Below, in pieces: positions 8,007 through 17,175 of a stretch of DNA of 64,000 nt. Every line of letters begins with the position of its first letter. Position 1 is the first letter of the stretch. Source of the stretch: Sulfurimonas sp. (GTDB lineage Bacteria; Campylobacterota; Campylobacteria; Campylobacterales; Sulfurimonadaceae); NCBI GenBank assembly GCA_030949825.1, contig JAUZSC010000007.1:105609-169608 (forward strand). The letters are read 5' to 3'. Under the pieces are notes generated by a model. The model ran no database searches and was not told the origin of the DNA. It worked only from the letters and a program-made list of their open reading frames with translations. Made by a program: the position numbers and the translations under genes.

Positions 8007-9143
8007 TTATTCTTCGTCTTCGTCTTCATCTTCTTCGTCTTCATCTTCCTCATCGTCACCATCGTACATTTCTAGTTCTTCATAAGATCTAAAAACATTA
8101 CCTGGGCTTAAAAGATAATACAAGTCTTTCTCTCTAAATTCTTCAAGTGTAACATATTTAGTAATGTAATCAGGATCGATTTCATCTTCAATACCTTCAA
8201 GAACTCTATTTTTCAAAAGACTAAAATATTGAACACATTCATCATCAGCTGTTTGATCTGTAATAAAACCATGACCAGGAACTAAATGATTCCAATCTCT
8301 AGCTTGAATTGCCTTAAGCGCTTCAAGTTGACCGATAACAATACCATCTCTATTTGAAGTCACGCGACCATTCATAACAACATCAGCAACGAGTACAACT
8401 TTATCTTCAGGAAGATATAAAAACCAATCTTCTTCAGAGTGAGCATAACCAACTTTTACATATTCCATTTTAATACCATGAAGTGTAAATTCTGTTGTAT
8501 CATCAAAAGTTTTTTCAATAGGAGCTAGTTTAGTACCTCTAATTGCATTTTGATAAAGCGCTCGAATCATTCTCGTTTGAGGTGGAATCTCACGCGTATT
8601 TTCATTTGCTTTACCAGTATGTTCATCAAAACCTAAGTAATTTACATTAATAGATTTAGGACCATATATCACAGCATTTTGCGTCTCTGTATAGTAATTA
8701 TTACCTAACCAGTGATCATCATGCTCATGACTTACAATAACTGTTTTAACAGGTAAATCAGCAATCTTTCTCATAGCTGCATGCGCTTGTTTAGCAAAAA
8801 TATACGATGGTCCAGTGTCCCATGCAATCCAACTATCATCACCTTGTATGTAACAACTGTTTGACATATCACCAGCATTTTCTTTAGTTGGCATTTCCAT
8901 AGCACCAAAGAAACACCATACTCTGTCACTCACTTGTACAGGTTTTAAATTATAGTCCCATTCTGGATTTCTTCCAGTACGAGAGCCTTCTTTAAAACCT
9001 TCATGATGCCAATCGTAAACAATAAAGTTACCATCTACATCAAGCTTGTTAGGCTCTGCAACTACAATGCTTTTATTAAAAATAAATGGCATAGATACAA
9101 CAAATGCCAAGATTAGAAATAAAATAATTAATTTAACTTTCAT
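8007..9143 (-). CDS. Metallo-beta-lactamase-fold hydrolase of the sox cluster
   Basis: The 378-residue protein has an N-terminal hydrophobic segment (residues 3-22) that should export or anchor it. An MBL domain follows with the metal site H139-x-H141-x-D143-H144 (SHEHDDHW). Later ligands fall in LVADVVMNG and LVPGHGF. It resembles SoxH-type or quinoprotein-relay MBL proteins found with sox genes. It starts 8 bases after soxZ, so it belongs to the soxCDYZ operon. The tail is unusual: about 18 residues at the C-terminus are almost all Asp and Glu. Substrate unknown. Confidence 0.88.
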   Translation of the reverse strand: MKVKLIILFLILAFVVSMPFIFNKSIVVAEPNKLDVDGNFIVYDWHHEGFKEGSRTGRNPEWDYNLKPVQVSDRVWCFFGAMEMPTKENAGDMSNSCYIQGDDSWIAWDTGPSYIFAKQAHAAMRKIADLPVKTVIVSHEHDDHWLGNNYYTETQNAVIYGPKSINVNYLGFDEHTGKANENTREIPPQTRMIRALYQNAIRGTKLAPIEKTFDDTTEFTLHGIKMEYVKVGYAHSEEDWFLYLPEDKVVLVADVVMNGRVTSNRDGIVIGQLEALKAIQARDWNHLVPGHGFITDQTADDECVQYFSLLKNRVLEGIEDEIDPDYITKYVTLEEFREKDLYYLLSPGNVFRSYEELEMYDGDDEEDEDEEDEDEDEE

Positions 9144-9151
9144 AAGTATCC

Positions 9152-9457
9152 TTATTTAATTTTTTTCTTACCTGTTTGTTTTGTACCATGGTTATCAGTA
9201 GTTTCAAAAACGATTTTATCGCCTTTTTTACCTTTGAATTTGAATTTAACAAGTGGATTTTCTGACATGAAACCACTCATTGTTACTTCATAAACAACTG
9301 CGTCATTTACTTTAGCTATTACATGGTTAATATATTCTGGTTTGATACCTTTTTTAACTGACTCTTCTCTATCAGCCATAAGGCTTGTAAACATTGCTTT
9401 AACTTTTACAATACCTTTTTTTTCTTTTGCTTTGATTTTCATTTTTTTCTTTGCCAT
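9152..9457 (-). CDS. soxZ: Thiosulfate-oxidising carrier subunit SoxZ
   Basis: SoxZ pairs with SoxY, forming the periplasmic carrier for sulfur intermediates. The start is ATG 9457 behind AAAGGAACTAAA, giving 101 residues. A longer frame to 9538 would run into soxY. The protein is rich in lysine, with KVKAMFTSLM and a closing DNHGTKQTGKKKI typical of the family. It has no signal peptide, as expected, because it is exported with SoxY. It lies between soxY and the MBL gene. Confidence 0.93.
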   Translation of the reverse strand: MAKKKMKIKAKEKKGIVKVKAMFTSLMADREESVKKGIKPEYINHVIAKVNDAVVYEVTMSGFMSENPLVKFKFKGKKGDKIVFETTDNHGTKQTGKKKIK

Positions 9458-9521
9458 TTTAGTTCCTTTATATTTTATTATTTTTTCTAACATTTCTAAA
9501 TTATAGGGCGATGGGGTTAAA

Positions 9522-9986
9522 TCAACCTCCACAACCACCTATTGATACATCTATCTCTTTAGTTGCCATATATAAAGCACCAGTTCCTCTTACTTTACCA
9601 ACAACTGTAACGAATGCAGTTTGTCTCATTTTAATTCTGAAATCATAATCTATGATTGCGCCTGCAGGTATTGAGAACACACATGATAAACATCTAGGGT
9701 TAGCATCTTGGAAAAGTGCAAATGACTCTAAATCAAGTGATGATTTAACAGTAATTGGAATTGATCCACCATTTTCAGCTAGTTTTGGAGCTTTAAATGA
9801 GAATAATTTCTCATCAGTTTTCATGCCAGCGCTTCCGTAAAGTGCTTTAATACCGTCTGCTGTTTTCTCTACTTCCCATGCTTTTGGCATAGTTGTTCTA
9901 AAGTTTACTGCTCTTAAATCCGTTGTTGGTGCAACTATAGCAGCAAATGCCGCTAAACCTACGCCTAAAAATTTTCTTCTATCCAT
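9522..9986 (-). CDS. soxY: Sulfur carrier subunit SoxY
   Basis: The 154-residue protein carries the sulfur substrate on Cys152 in the C-terminal swinging arm GGCGG, which is intact. An N-terminal twin-arginine signal (MDRRKFLGVGLAAFAA) explains folded export together with SoxZ. The middle (PITVKSSLDLESFALF) is the usual SoxY immunoglobulin-like fold. Two extra cysteines lie in NPRCLSCVF (about 97-101). The gene is flanked by soxD and soxZ in one operon. Confidence 0.95.
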   Translation of the reverse strand: MDRRKFLGVGLAAFAAIVAPTTDLRAVNFRTTMPKAWEVEKTADGIKALYGSAGMKTDEKLFSFKAPKLAENGGSIPITVKSSLDLESFALFQDANPRCLSCVFSIPAGAIIDYDFRIKMRQTAFVTVVGKVRGTGALYMATKEIDVSIGGCGG

Positions 9987-10006
9987 TTTATTTTCCTTAT
10001 TTTAAT

Positions 10007-11245
10007 TTAATGTTTTTCTTTACTATTTTCTATCATCCACTCAACTATCAGTTTAACATCTGAAGGTAATAAATCATCATTACCACCTTTAGCTGGCATT
10101 CCACCCATACCGTTTATAGCATTGTAGATAACTTTCTCTTTACCCTGAGCCATAAGTTCACGCCATGCGTTTGCATCACCAACCGCTGGAGCACCCATCA
10201 TATCAGTAGCATGACAAAGTTTACAAGATTCATTATACATTGTTTCGCCTTTAGAAACAACACTGTTTTCGTCTACTGGTGGTAAATCTCGTGCAGTTGC
10301 ATAAGGTGGTCTTACATCAGTCATCTCGTAACCAATTCTAACTACTGAAGCTTCTGTTTTACCGTCTAATCCACCTAAGTCTTTACAGTCTTTCATACAT
10401 CTTTGAGCTATTGTTCCGCCAGAACCAATATTTTTAGCACGATCAGCAAAAAATGCTTTTACATCAGCTGGACCAGTTGGACCATCAATATTTGGATAAA
10501 AACCATCATTATTTGCTAAAACAACTTTTGTTAATTTTTCTGCATTTAATACATACTCATCATCCATTTCTACGCCATCAATAACTACCTCATTTTGAGC
10601 TAGAATATACGCTGTAATAGCATATGTTTCATTAGCACTTAAACTTTTAGGTGTTGCATATGGCATAGCATCTCTGATATATGTGAAAAGAGTAGTAGCT
10701 TTTGGCCAGTATGTACCAACAGTTCGTTTTGGTGCATCAGTTGCTCCATACGCTCTTTGGTTCTTAAGCGTAATAACGATACCATTTTCATCTTTACTTT
10801 GGTTACCACCCGCGAGTTGTGGATAACCATTACCACCGCCACCAAAGTCACCATGACACGATGCACATTGTGCTTCATAAAGCTCATCGCCTTCTTCAAC
10901 AGAGCCTTCACCTGCAGGTAAACCTGTACCATCTGGTAATGCATCTACATCCCATGCTGCGATTTCATTTGCAGTTGGCGTTCTACCAAAGCTAACACCC
11001 TTAGTGCTTTGCTCATTGTAGCGGTATGCAGTTTCAACTCCATGCGCTCTAACATATGTAACACCACCATCAATAGCAGTATTATGCTTAATTGCATAAG
11101 CACCTGTTGTATTTGTTGTTGTAGCCATACTGGCACTTGAACCAGTCGCATTAGAAGCAGAGCAACCTACTGCACTAAGTAATAGTACAGAAGCAGCAAA
11201 GGCTGAAGTTCCGATTACAATTGATTTACGATCTAATTTGAACAT
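10007..11245 (-). CDS. soxD: Sulfur dehydrogenase cytochrome subunit SoxD
   Basis: SoxD takes electrons from SoxC as it oxidises the carrier-bound sulfane sulfur. The 412-residue protein has two c-type haem sites, CASCH (127-131) and CKLCH (341-345), with probable Met ligands in the following segments. The N-terminus (VLLLSAVGCSAS, Cys28) looks like a lipoprotein signal, which would tether it to a membrane, unlike the soluble classical SoxD. Two further cysteines (283, 287) lie between the domains. Its start overlaps the end of soxC by 20 bases. Confidence 0.92.
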   Translation of the reverse strand: MFKLDRKSIVIGTSAFAASVLLLSAVGCSASNATGSSASMATTTNTTGAYAIKHNTAIDGGVTYVRAHGVETAYRYNEQSTKGVSFGRTPTANEIAAWDVDALPDGTGLPAGEGSVEEGDELYEAQCASCHGDFGGGGNGYPQLAGGNQSKDENGIVITLKNQRAYGATDAPKRTVGTYWPKATTLFTYIRDAMPYATPKSLSANETYAITAYILAQNEVVIDGVEMDDEYVLNAEKLTKVVLANNDGFYPNIDGPTGPADVKAFFADRAKNIGSGGTIAQRCMKDCKDLGGLDGKTEASVVRIGYEMTDVRPPYATARDLPPVDENSVVSKGETMYNESCKLCHATDMMGAPAVGDANAWRELMAQGKEKVIYNAINGMGGMPAKGGNDDLLPSDVKLIVEWMIENSKEKH

Positions 11246-12527
11246 TGTTTACCTCCCCTTTAGCATTAATTTCCCAAGTATGTATCGCATTTCTATGATA
11301 TACGCCCTCAACACCAACAACTTTTTTCTCTTCATTAACAGTTGGTTGAACATTATCAGAATCATCGTATGAACGACTTGCTAATAATAATGGTTTTCCT
11401 TCATATTTGTACATGTAAGAAAATCTAGTCCATGCTTTAGGAAGTACTAAACCTTTAAGAGAAGCCTCTACCCAGTTTTTACCACCATCAAAAGTAATAT
11501 CTACACCTTTAATAGTTCCGTGTCCAGACCATGCTAAACCTTCAATCTCAATTAAGTCACCTTTTTTAAGATCAGTCCATGGTACTTCAGGACAAGGTGA
11601 AGTAATAACAGAGTTTGTTTCAAGCGCATAAAAATGCTGAATAGCTTTACCACTTGCAGTAAGGGCTGTATACTTAGAAGTTTCTTCTTTAGCATACCAT
11701 GGTTCAGTACCAAATTCTAGTCTTTTAAGCCATTTAACACATAAGTTAGCTTCCCAACCCGGCGCCATTAAACGAACTGGATAACCCTGCTCATCTCTTA
11801 ATGCTTCACCATTTTGTCCCCAAACTAACATAACATCTTCAAGAACTTTCTCAATTGGTAATGTTCTACTCATTTCAGAACCATCACTACCCTCAGCAAG
11901 CATCCACTTAGCTTCTGGTTTAAGACCAAGTTCATCAAGAATTGTTTTTAAACGAACACCTGTCCATTCTGTACAACTCATCATACCTCTAACAAATTGT
12001 ACTGAATTAAACTGTGGACCTTTCCACTCTGCAGCACCATTTGATGGACATTCTAAAAATAAGATTCTGCTTTCACTTGGATATCTCTTAAGTTGTTCTA
12101 AAGTTAAAACTATAGGCTTCTCAACAAGACCATGAATCATTAATCTAAATTTATTTGGATCAATATGCGCTACACCATTATGAGTACGAGTAAAGTGTAA
12201 ACCATTTGGAGTAATGATACCTTTTTGCTCATGTAATGGTGTCATTGAAATTGCAGCGTGCATATCTCCAGCAGAAGACATAAGTGCTGATGTTCTTCTA
12301 ACAACATTATGCTCATACTTTGATGGTACACCGTAAGGGTTTTCATTAATCTCAGACCCTAAAGTTGTTCCCCATTTAGGATGATGCATAATATTTTCAT
12401 CATCCGCGAACACTGTTGCTGGAGCTAATATTGTAGCAGCCGCAGCAGCACTAACAGTTGCTGTTCTTTTGAAAAAATCTCTTCTACTAACAGATGCTAA
12501 TTCTTCTGTTTCGAATTCTTTATTCAT
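11226..12527 (-). CDS. soxC: Sulfur dehydrogenase molybdopterin subunit SoxC
   Basis: SoxC is the molybdoenzyme half of Sox(CD)2 and belongs to the sulfite oxidase family. The 433-residue protein begins with a twin-arginine signal (SRRDFFKRT, residues 14-22, then an alanine-rich stretch). The oxidoreductase molybdopterin domain follows, with the probable Mo-ligand Cys160 in FLECPSNGAAEW. The C-terminal dimerisation domain (about 310-430) includes WSGHGTIKGVDITFDGG. A strong AGAGGAG ribosome site precedes the ATG. It is first in the operon soxC-D-Y-Z-MBL, and no soxXAB is next to it, as in other Sulfurimonas-type genomes with split sox clusters. Confidence 0.94.
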   Translation of the reverse strand: MNKEFETEELASVSRRDFFKRTATVSAAAAATILAPATVFADDENIMHHPKWGTTLGSEINENPYGVPSKYEHNVVRRTSALMSSAGDMHAAISMTPLHEQKGIITPNGLHFTRTHNGVAHIDPNKFRLMIHGLVEKPIVLTLEQLKRYPSESRILFLECPSNGAAEWKGPQFNSVQFVRGMMSCTEWTGVRLKTILDELGLKPEAKWMLAEGSDGSEMSRTLPIEKVLEDVMLVWGQNGEALRDEQGYPVRLMAPGWEANLCVKWLKRLEFGTEPWYAKEETSKYTALTASGKAIQHFYALETNSVITSPCPEVPWTDLKKGDLIEIEGLAWSGHGTIKGVDITFDGGKNWVEASLKGLVLPKAWTRFSYMYKYEGKPLLLASRSYDDSDNVQPTVNEEKKVVGVEGVYHRNAIHTWEINAKGEVNNVQIRS

Positions 12528-13009
12528 AAATTCTCCTCTTTTAATTGATTTACTATTTTCATTATATTCAATTCTGCTCTCTTTTTATCACAAAGTTGGC
12601 ACAAAAGCAGATTATACCATTTTTAACTTTTTAAAGTTGCTTTTATAAGTATCAGGTATCTAAGATATAAAATATCCCTATACTGTGTTACGAATAGAAA
12701 CACGATATATATAAATATATAATAATATTTATAAGTTTTATAAGGACTATTGACACAAAGCCTTAAAACTGATGATTAGTTTTTTTCAAATACTCTCGCG
12801 ATAAGGTCTATCATCTTTCTAAGAATTAATATCGATCCATAAACGATGAAAGTATATAAAAAAAGGATGAGAAAAGTTAGCTTTTTCATACATAAGATTA
12901 AATCTAGTAATGGGGTCAGTGAATAAGTCACTATGCATGATAAAAGTCAAAATAAAAAAATGTCAGTAGATAATAAAAAAACTCTTTTTTGATTTGCCCT
13001 TTAAATCGA
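12528..13009. other. Gene-poor AT-rich stretch upstream of soxC
   Basis: About 480 bases separate soxC from the next minus-strand gene upstream. It should hold the promoter of the soxC operon (minus strand), but no single convincing -10/-35 pair stands out among many AT-rich words. It also contains one possible small membrane-protein gene (12776-12889). No RNA gene or repeat is apparent. Confidence 0.6.
12776..12889 (-). CDS. Possible 37-residue single-pass membrane protein
   Basis: The short frame starts MKKLTFLILFLYTFIVYGS and continues into a basic, amphipathic end finishing ARVFEKN. One strongly hydrophobic segment (residues 5-22) and flanking positive charges fit a small inner-membrane protein. 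No clear ribosome site precedes the ATG. It may simply be a chance frame; its place upstream of soxC is the only context. Confidence 0.3.
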   Translation of the reverse strand: MKKLTFLILFLYTFIVYGSILILRKMIDLIARVFEKN

Positions 13010-13450
13010 TTAAGCATCTTTAGGCACATTTTCTTTTAATTCGATAAATAATTCTTTTCTCTTAATCACTAAGTTTTCTATAATAGTAGCTCCAACTTCT
13101 TCTCTATCTTGCCAATCTTCCTCATGGTAAATATCAAATAGTTTTTTGAAATACTCATAATGACTATCTGCACTTGTGATTTTGAAGAAGTAATATCTTC
13201 TGTAGCTTATATCATCAATATCACAAATAGCAATTATTTTACCCATAGAGTCCGGATAGACTTCTTCTTTTATCCAATCTGTAAAAGACTCTGATTCTTT
13301 AAACCAATTGTATAAATGTAAATCTGAATCTTTAAAGAGTTCATAACTCTGGGCTTGTTCTTCATTTAATTCAAAAGAATAAATATTTTCATCTAATTCA
13401 AATGTTTTAGTTGTATCATCATAGCTAACGAATTCAAATTTTACTTGCAT
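13010..13450 (-). CDS. Hypothetical acidic protein
   Basis: The 146-residue protein has no signal peptide, membrane segment or recognised motif. It is rich in Asp, Glu, Tyr and Phe, with mixed strand-like (MQVKFEFVSYDD) and helical (NEEQAQSYELFKDS) segments. It lies between SQR and the soxC operon on the same strand. No function can be assigned. Confidence 0.65.
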   Translation of the reverse strand: MQVKFEFVSYDDTTKTFELDENIYSFELNEEQAQSYELFKDSDLHLYNWFKESESFTDWIKEEVYPDSMGKIIAICDIDDISYRRYYFFKITSADSHYEYFKKLFDIYHEEDWQDREEVGATIIENLVIKRKELFIELKENVPKDA

Positions 13451-13546
13451 CTAGAAATCCTGATTATAAAAAGTTTTGTTGGAAAATTTTATTTTGTGAA
13501 AGACGAAAGGAGGGAGAAAAAGAAATTTTCTTTCTCTCTAAGATAA

Positions 13547-15043
13547 TTAAGCTTGTCCTGTTTTAAGCATCCCTATCATTGTCATTGGTTTGAGTGCGTA
13601 CACTTTCATTAACCACCAAATCCATCTCTCAACTGTTGGGTCAAGTGGTACTAATGGAGTAGGCTTAACTGTCCAGTCAAACTCAGCAAGCATAACTGTA
13701 CCAATATCTGTAATAAGTGGACAAACAGTATAACCAGCATATTTAGCAGGTAAGGCTTTTCCTTCCATCTGAGCGATAAGATTATCTACAAGAATTTTAT
13801 ATTGTTTTCTAATTGATCCACCCGTTTTACCCATTGGTACTTGAGCGATATCTCCGATTGCAAAAACATTGTCAAATTTAACATGCTGAAGTGTTTCTTT
13901 GTTTACAGGTACCCAACCTTTTGCTGAACCTATATCTGATTCAGCAACTTCTCTAGGAGCAACAGCATCTGGAGTAATATGAATAAAGTCATAAGGAACA
14001 TTTACTCTTTCATGTTTAGAAATAACTTCAAAGTCTCTCATAATTGGATCGTAAGGACCTTTTTCTTGCCACTTAGCATCAAAGCTTGCAATTTTCTTTT
14101 CTTTATCAATAGCTACAAGATTATGTCTATAGTGCCATTTAAAATTTTCTCTTTTAAACTGACCAACTATAGCGTCATGGTATTCGGGAACACCAAACAT
14201 AGCTCCACCATTTGGATAAAAACTAAGTTCAGCACCATCTCTAGCACCTGCTTCTTTTAGTCTTGCATTAGCAAGATACATGATTTTCTTTGGAGCACCA
14301 CCACATTTGATTGGAGTACTTGGATGTGTGAAAAGAAATTGTACTTTTTTCTCGCCCTCTTTAACATTTTTTGCAAGCTCGATATACTTTTGCATTTCTG
14401 TCCAAGTCTTTTCAGCACCTTCTGCAGTATAGATTGAACAAATTCCTGTATCTTCACCAATAGCTTTATGAAGTCTTGTATTATCTCCAGATGAGTATGC
14501 ACGACCAGCATGTTCTAAACCTTCAAGTCTTTCAAAATCAAGTTGCAAACCAGTAGCTACGATTAAGTAATCGTATGTAACAACCTGACCCTTTGCTGTA
14601 GTTACTTCGTTATTTGTTGGATTAAAGTCAATAACTTTATCTTTGATTATCTTTACTCCATCAGGAACATAATCATCTCTCTTAAACTTAATATCATCAA
14701 TATCCCAAATACCTGCAGCAACAAGTGTTTGTCCAGGTTGATACGATACAGATAATTCTTCAGGTTCAATAACAGTAATATCTGGATTTTCAAGATGATT
14801 TGTTAGTCTTGTCGCTGTACTCATTCCAGCAAGTCCACCACCAACGATTACGATCTTAGCGTCAACACCTGATTTAACAAGTTCTAATTGCTCTTTTTCC
14901 ATTGCTGAAGCATTAGTAGTACCCATGAAAAGACCTGCACTAGAAAGACCTGCTAACTTCATAGCATCTCTTCTATTCATACCTTTTGAAGATAAGTCTT
15001 TATCCATCTCCGATAACATTTTATTAAGATATTTATAATCCAT
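13547..15043 (-). CDS. sqr: Sulfide:quinone oxidoreductase with a twin-arginine-like leader
   Basis: This 498-residue FAD enzyme should oxidise sulfide to polysulfide or S0 and reduce the membrane quinone pool. The FAD-binding GGGLAGMS motif is at about residues 67-74, with a second nucleotide site near FAIGDIAQVP. Redox cysteines typical of SQR are seen in PIKCGGAPKK and in YTVCPLITDIG. Sequence blocks such as KCGGAPKKIMYL and CPL.T....LAEFDW favour the type II group (the mitochondrial SQR relatives). The N-terminus carries NRRDAMKLAGLSSAG (23-37), a Tat-like signal that most SQRs lack. Flavocytochrome c-type sulfide dehydrogenase is the main alternative, but no cytochrome partner gene adjoins it. 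Confidence 0.87.
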   Translation of the reverse strand: MDYKYLNKMLSEMDKDLSSKGMNRRDAMKLAGLSSAGLFMGTTNASAMEKEQLELVKSGVDAKIVIVGGGLAGMSTATRLTNHLENPDITVIEPEELSVSYQPGQTLVAAGIWDIDDIKFKRDDYVPDGVKIIKDKVIDFNPTNNEVTTAKGQVVTYDYLIVATGLQLDFERLEGLEHAGRAYSSGDNTRLHKAIGEDTGICSIYTAEGAEKTWTEMQKYIELAKNVKEGEKKVQFLFTHPSTPIKCGGAPKKIMYLANARLKEAGARDGAELSFYPNGGAMFGVPEYHDAIVGQFKRENFKWHYRHNLVAIDKEKKIASFDAKWQEKGPYDPIMRDFEVISKHERVNVPYDFIHITPDAVAPREVAESDIGSAKGWVPVNKETLQHVKFDNVFAIGDIAQVPMGKTGGSIRKQYKILVDNLIAQMEGKALPAKYAGYTVCPLITDIGTVMLAEFDWTVKPTPLVPLDPTVERWIWWLMKVYALKPMTMIGMLKTGQA

Positions 15044-15168
15044 ATTTATCCTTTTATTTATTTGAACTTATAATTTGATAATACATTACCGTAAAATATG
15101 TAATGAATGACTTAAATTTCTGTGTTTATTCTAAAAAATAGTGCTATGTGATAAAATTGTAACATTAT

Positions 15169-15528
15169 TTATATCGACAATTCAGGCTTTACTATACCTA
15201 AGAGAATATATTTTTGCTCTTCATCATCAATAAAAAACACTATTGTTAAACCTTGATTTTGAATATCTTTAATATTCTCATTATCAAAATAGACAGATTG
15301 TTTATATTTTCTTACTTTAGTATGCATGTTAACAATTATAGTATCAAGATAAAGTTTAAAACTTTTTCCATCTGCTTCATTATGCTCTTTTAGTAAGTCT
15401 TTTAACTGCTCTGTATAAAGATTTGATGATAAAACCTTCATTCCAGGATAGTAGGGAGAAAAAGTAGTTCCTTTTTCTAGATAATTATCTAATTCTTTGT
15501 GTAAAGCCTGCTTTATATCATTTTGCAT
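15169..15528 (-). CDS. Hypothetical protein
   Basis: The 119-residue protein is predicted cytoplasmic, with a helical first third (DIKQALHKELDNYLEKG) and a strand-rich end (LTIVFFIDDEEQKYILLGIV). No signal peptide, cysteine motif or recognised domain is visible. It lies between cytochrome c and SQR genes on the same strand. Function unknown. Confidence 0.65.
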   Translation of the reverse strand: MQNDIKQALHKELDNYLEKGTTFSPYYPGMKVLSSNLYTEQLKDLLKEHNEADGKSFKLYLDTIIVNMHTKVRKYKQSVYFDNENIKDIQNQGLTIVFFIDDEEQKYILLGIVKPELSI

Positions 15529-15602
15529 TACTATCCTTAGTCACTTTATTTACTTGTGCATTTAAAAATTCTGTAGGGGGTATTTATTTAGGAGAGATAA
15601 GA

Positions 15603-15622
15603 GCATATGCTTTCGCATATAC
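15603..15622 (-). terminator. Hairpin after the cytochrome c gene
   Basis: On the minus strand an 8 bp stem (GTATATGC/GCATATGC, one G-T pair) with a GAAA loop begins three bases after the cytochrome c stop codon. The following bases are T-rich but lack a solid T run. On the plus strand the same fold is followed by CTTTTTATTT. Confidence 0.45.
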
Positions 15623-15625
15623 TTT

Positions 15626-15985
15626 TTATTTAATTTCAGTCGCGATGTACTCAGCAAGCGCATCTATCTCTTCGTAAGAAAGATCTATAAGCGTACTTTT
15701 CATAAGTTGACCATAACCATACTTGTTCACACTTCCGAATCTGTAAGCTTTTAGCTCTTTTGCTAAAGCATCTGCATTTAAGCCATTGATTGGAGCATAT
15801 TCAATTCTAGAAGAACCTTCAAATGTAGTTTGTTGTCCATTAGCACTATGGCATTGGATACATTCTTTTTTATAAATTGCTTCAGCATTTGGTGCTAGCA
15901 ATACACCTGATTTGTATATTGGCGTGCTATCTGCAGCCATTAAAGTAGCACCTGCTAGTAATGCCCCAAGAATAATTTTTTTCAT
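15626..15985 (-). CDS. Periplasmic class I cytochrome c
   Basis: The 119-residue protein has a signal peptide (KKIILGALLAGATLMA) and one haem site CIQCH at about residues 42-46. A possible axial Met lies in YGQLMKSTLIDLSYEEIDALAEYI. Size and the closing helix fit the small cytochrome c-553 group, which shuttles electrons between quinol-oxidising or sulfur-oxidising enzymes and terminal oxidases. It lies near SQR and sox genes but has its own neighbouring hairpin. Confidence 0.9.
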   Translation of the reverse strand: MKKIILGALLAGATLMAADSTPIYKSGVLLAPNAEAIYKKECIQCHSANGQQTTFEGSSRIEYAPINGLNADALAKELKAYRFGSVNKYGYGQLMKSTLIDLSYEEIDALAEYIATEIK

Positions 15986-16101
15986 TTTGAACCCTTAAAT
16001 TATAAAGTTAATGTCACATTATAATCACAAAAATCTTAAATTAACTAGAAATTAGCTTCGCATCTAGCTATTTTAATAATTTATGTTACTTATAAGCTAT
16101 C

Positions 16102-17175
16102 CTAGAGATAATATTTTTTAAAACCACTCATATTTGAACCCATATTCAAAAGTAACATGTCTGCGATTACAAGTGCTGCCATTGATTCACATACAACTGT
16201 TCCACGGATTGCTACGCAAGGGTCGTGCCTACCCTTAAGAGAGAAATCAAGTTCTTCATTTTCAGTATTTACAGTATGTTGTTCTTTAAAGATGGAGGGG
16301 GTGGGCTTAAAATAGATATTGAGTACAATATCTTCTCCATTACTTATTCCACCTAAAATTCCACCTGCATGATTTGTTTCAAAACCATTTGAACGGATTT
16401 GGTCATTATTATCTGAGCCATGTGCATTTGCACTTAAAACTCCATCACCAATTTCCACAGCTTTTACAGCATTTATGCCCATCATAGCATCTGCTAAAAC
16501 TGCATCGAGCTTATAATACAAAGGCTGTCCAAGTCCAACAGGAGTTCCTTGAATCATAACTCTAGCAACTCCACCAACAGAATCATGATCTTTCTTTGCT
16601 TTAAGTATTGCATCTTTTTGTGCTTTTTCAACTGAAGCGTCAAGCGCATAAATCAGACTTCCTTTTGCCTTTTCATAATCAAAAGTATTGGACTTGATTC
16701 CAGCAACTTGTGAGATACCGCTTTGAACAGTAATATCTAAACTATGAAGTAAAAGTTTCGCAATCGCTCCCGCAGCAACTCTACATGCAGTTTCTCTTGC
16801 CGAACTTCTTCCACCACCACGGTAATCTCTTAAGCCATATTTATGAAAATAAGTAAAGTCTGCGTGCCCTGGACGAAACACATCTTTAATATTTGTATAA
16901 TCTTTTGACTTTTGGTTTGTATTGTAAATTATCATCGCGATTGGAGTACCCGTGCTAAGTCCTTCAAATACACCCGATAAAATCTCTACTTTATCAGCTT
17001 CTTTTCTAGCAGTTTCAAACTCAGACTTTCCAGGTTTTCTTCTGTCTAATTCAGATTGAATATACTCTTCATCTATTTTGAGTCCAGCAGGAACTCCATC
17101 AAGTAAACATCCTATTGCTGTTCCATGTGATTCACCAAATGTACTAAACTTTAACTTCTGTCCAAAACTATTCAC
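16102..17175 (-). CDS. aroC: Chorismate synthase
   Basis: AroC makes chorismate from 5-enolpyruvylshikimate 3-phosphate using reduced FMN, the last shikimate step. The 357-residue protein has the N-terminal [10 protein letters not shown] block (14-23), the central [19 protein letters not shown] signature and a C-terminal GRHDPC.A.RG motif. The start codon overlaps the end of rnc by 8 bases. The aroC-rnc pairing is conserved in Helicobacter and Campylobacter. Confidence 0.97.
   Translation of the reverse strand: MNSFGQKLKFSTFGESHGTAIGCLLDGVPAGLKIDEEYIQSELDRRKPGKSEFETARKEADKVEILSGVFEGLSTGTPIAMIIYNTNQKSKDYTNIKDVFRPGHADFTYFHKYGLRDYRGGGRSSARETACRVAAGAIAKLLLHSLDITVQSGISQVAGIKSNTFDYEKAKGSLIYALDASVEKAQKDAILKAKKDHDSVGGVARVMIQGTPVGLGQPLYYKLDAVLADAMMGINAVKAVEIGDGVLSANAHGSDNNDQIRSNGFETNHAGGILGGISNGEDIVLNIYFKPTPSIFKEQHTVNTENEELDFSLKGRHDPCVAIRGTVVCESMAALVIADMLLLNMGSNMSGFKKYYL

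Noticed and set aside
9458..9538. 27-residue N-terminal extension of SoxZ
   Set aside because: It overlaps soxY and adds nothing SoxZ-like; ATG 9457 follows AAAGGAAC and gives the family length.
9652..9840. Plus-strand frame opposite soxY
   Set aside because: Shadow of the well-supported soxY frame.
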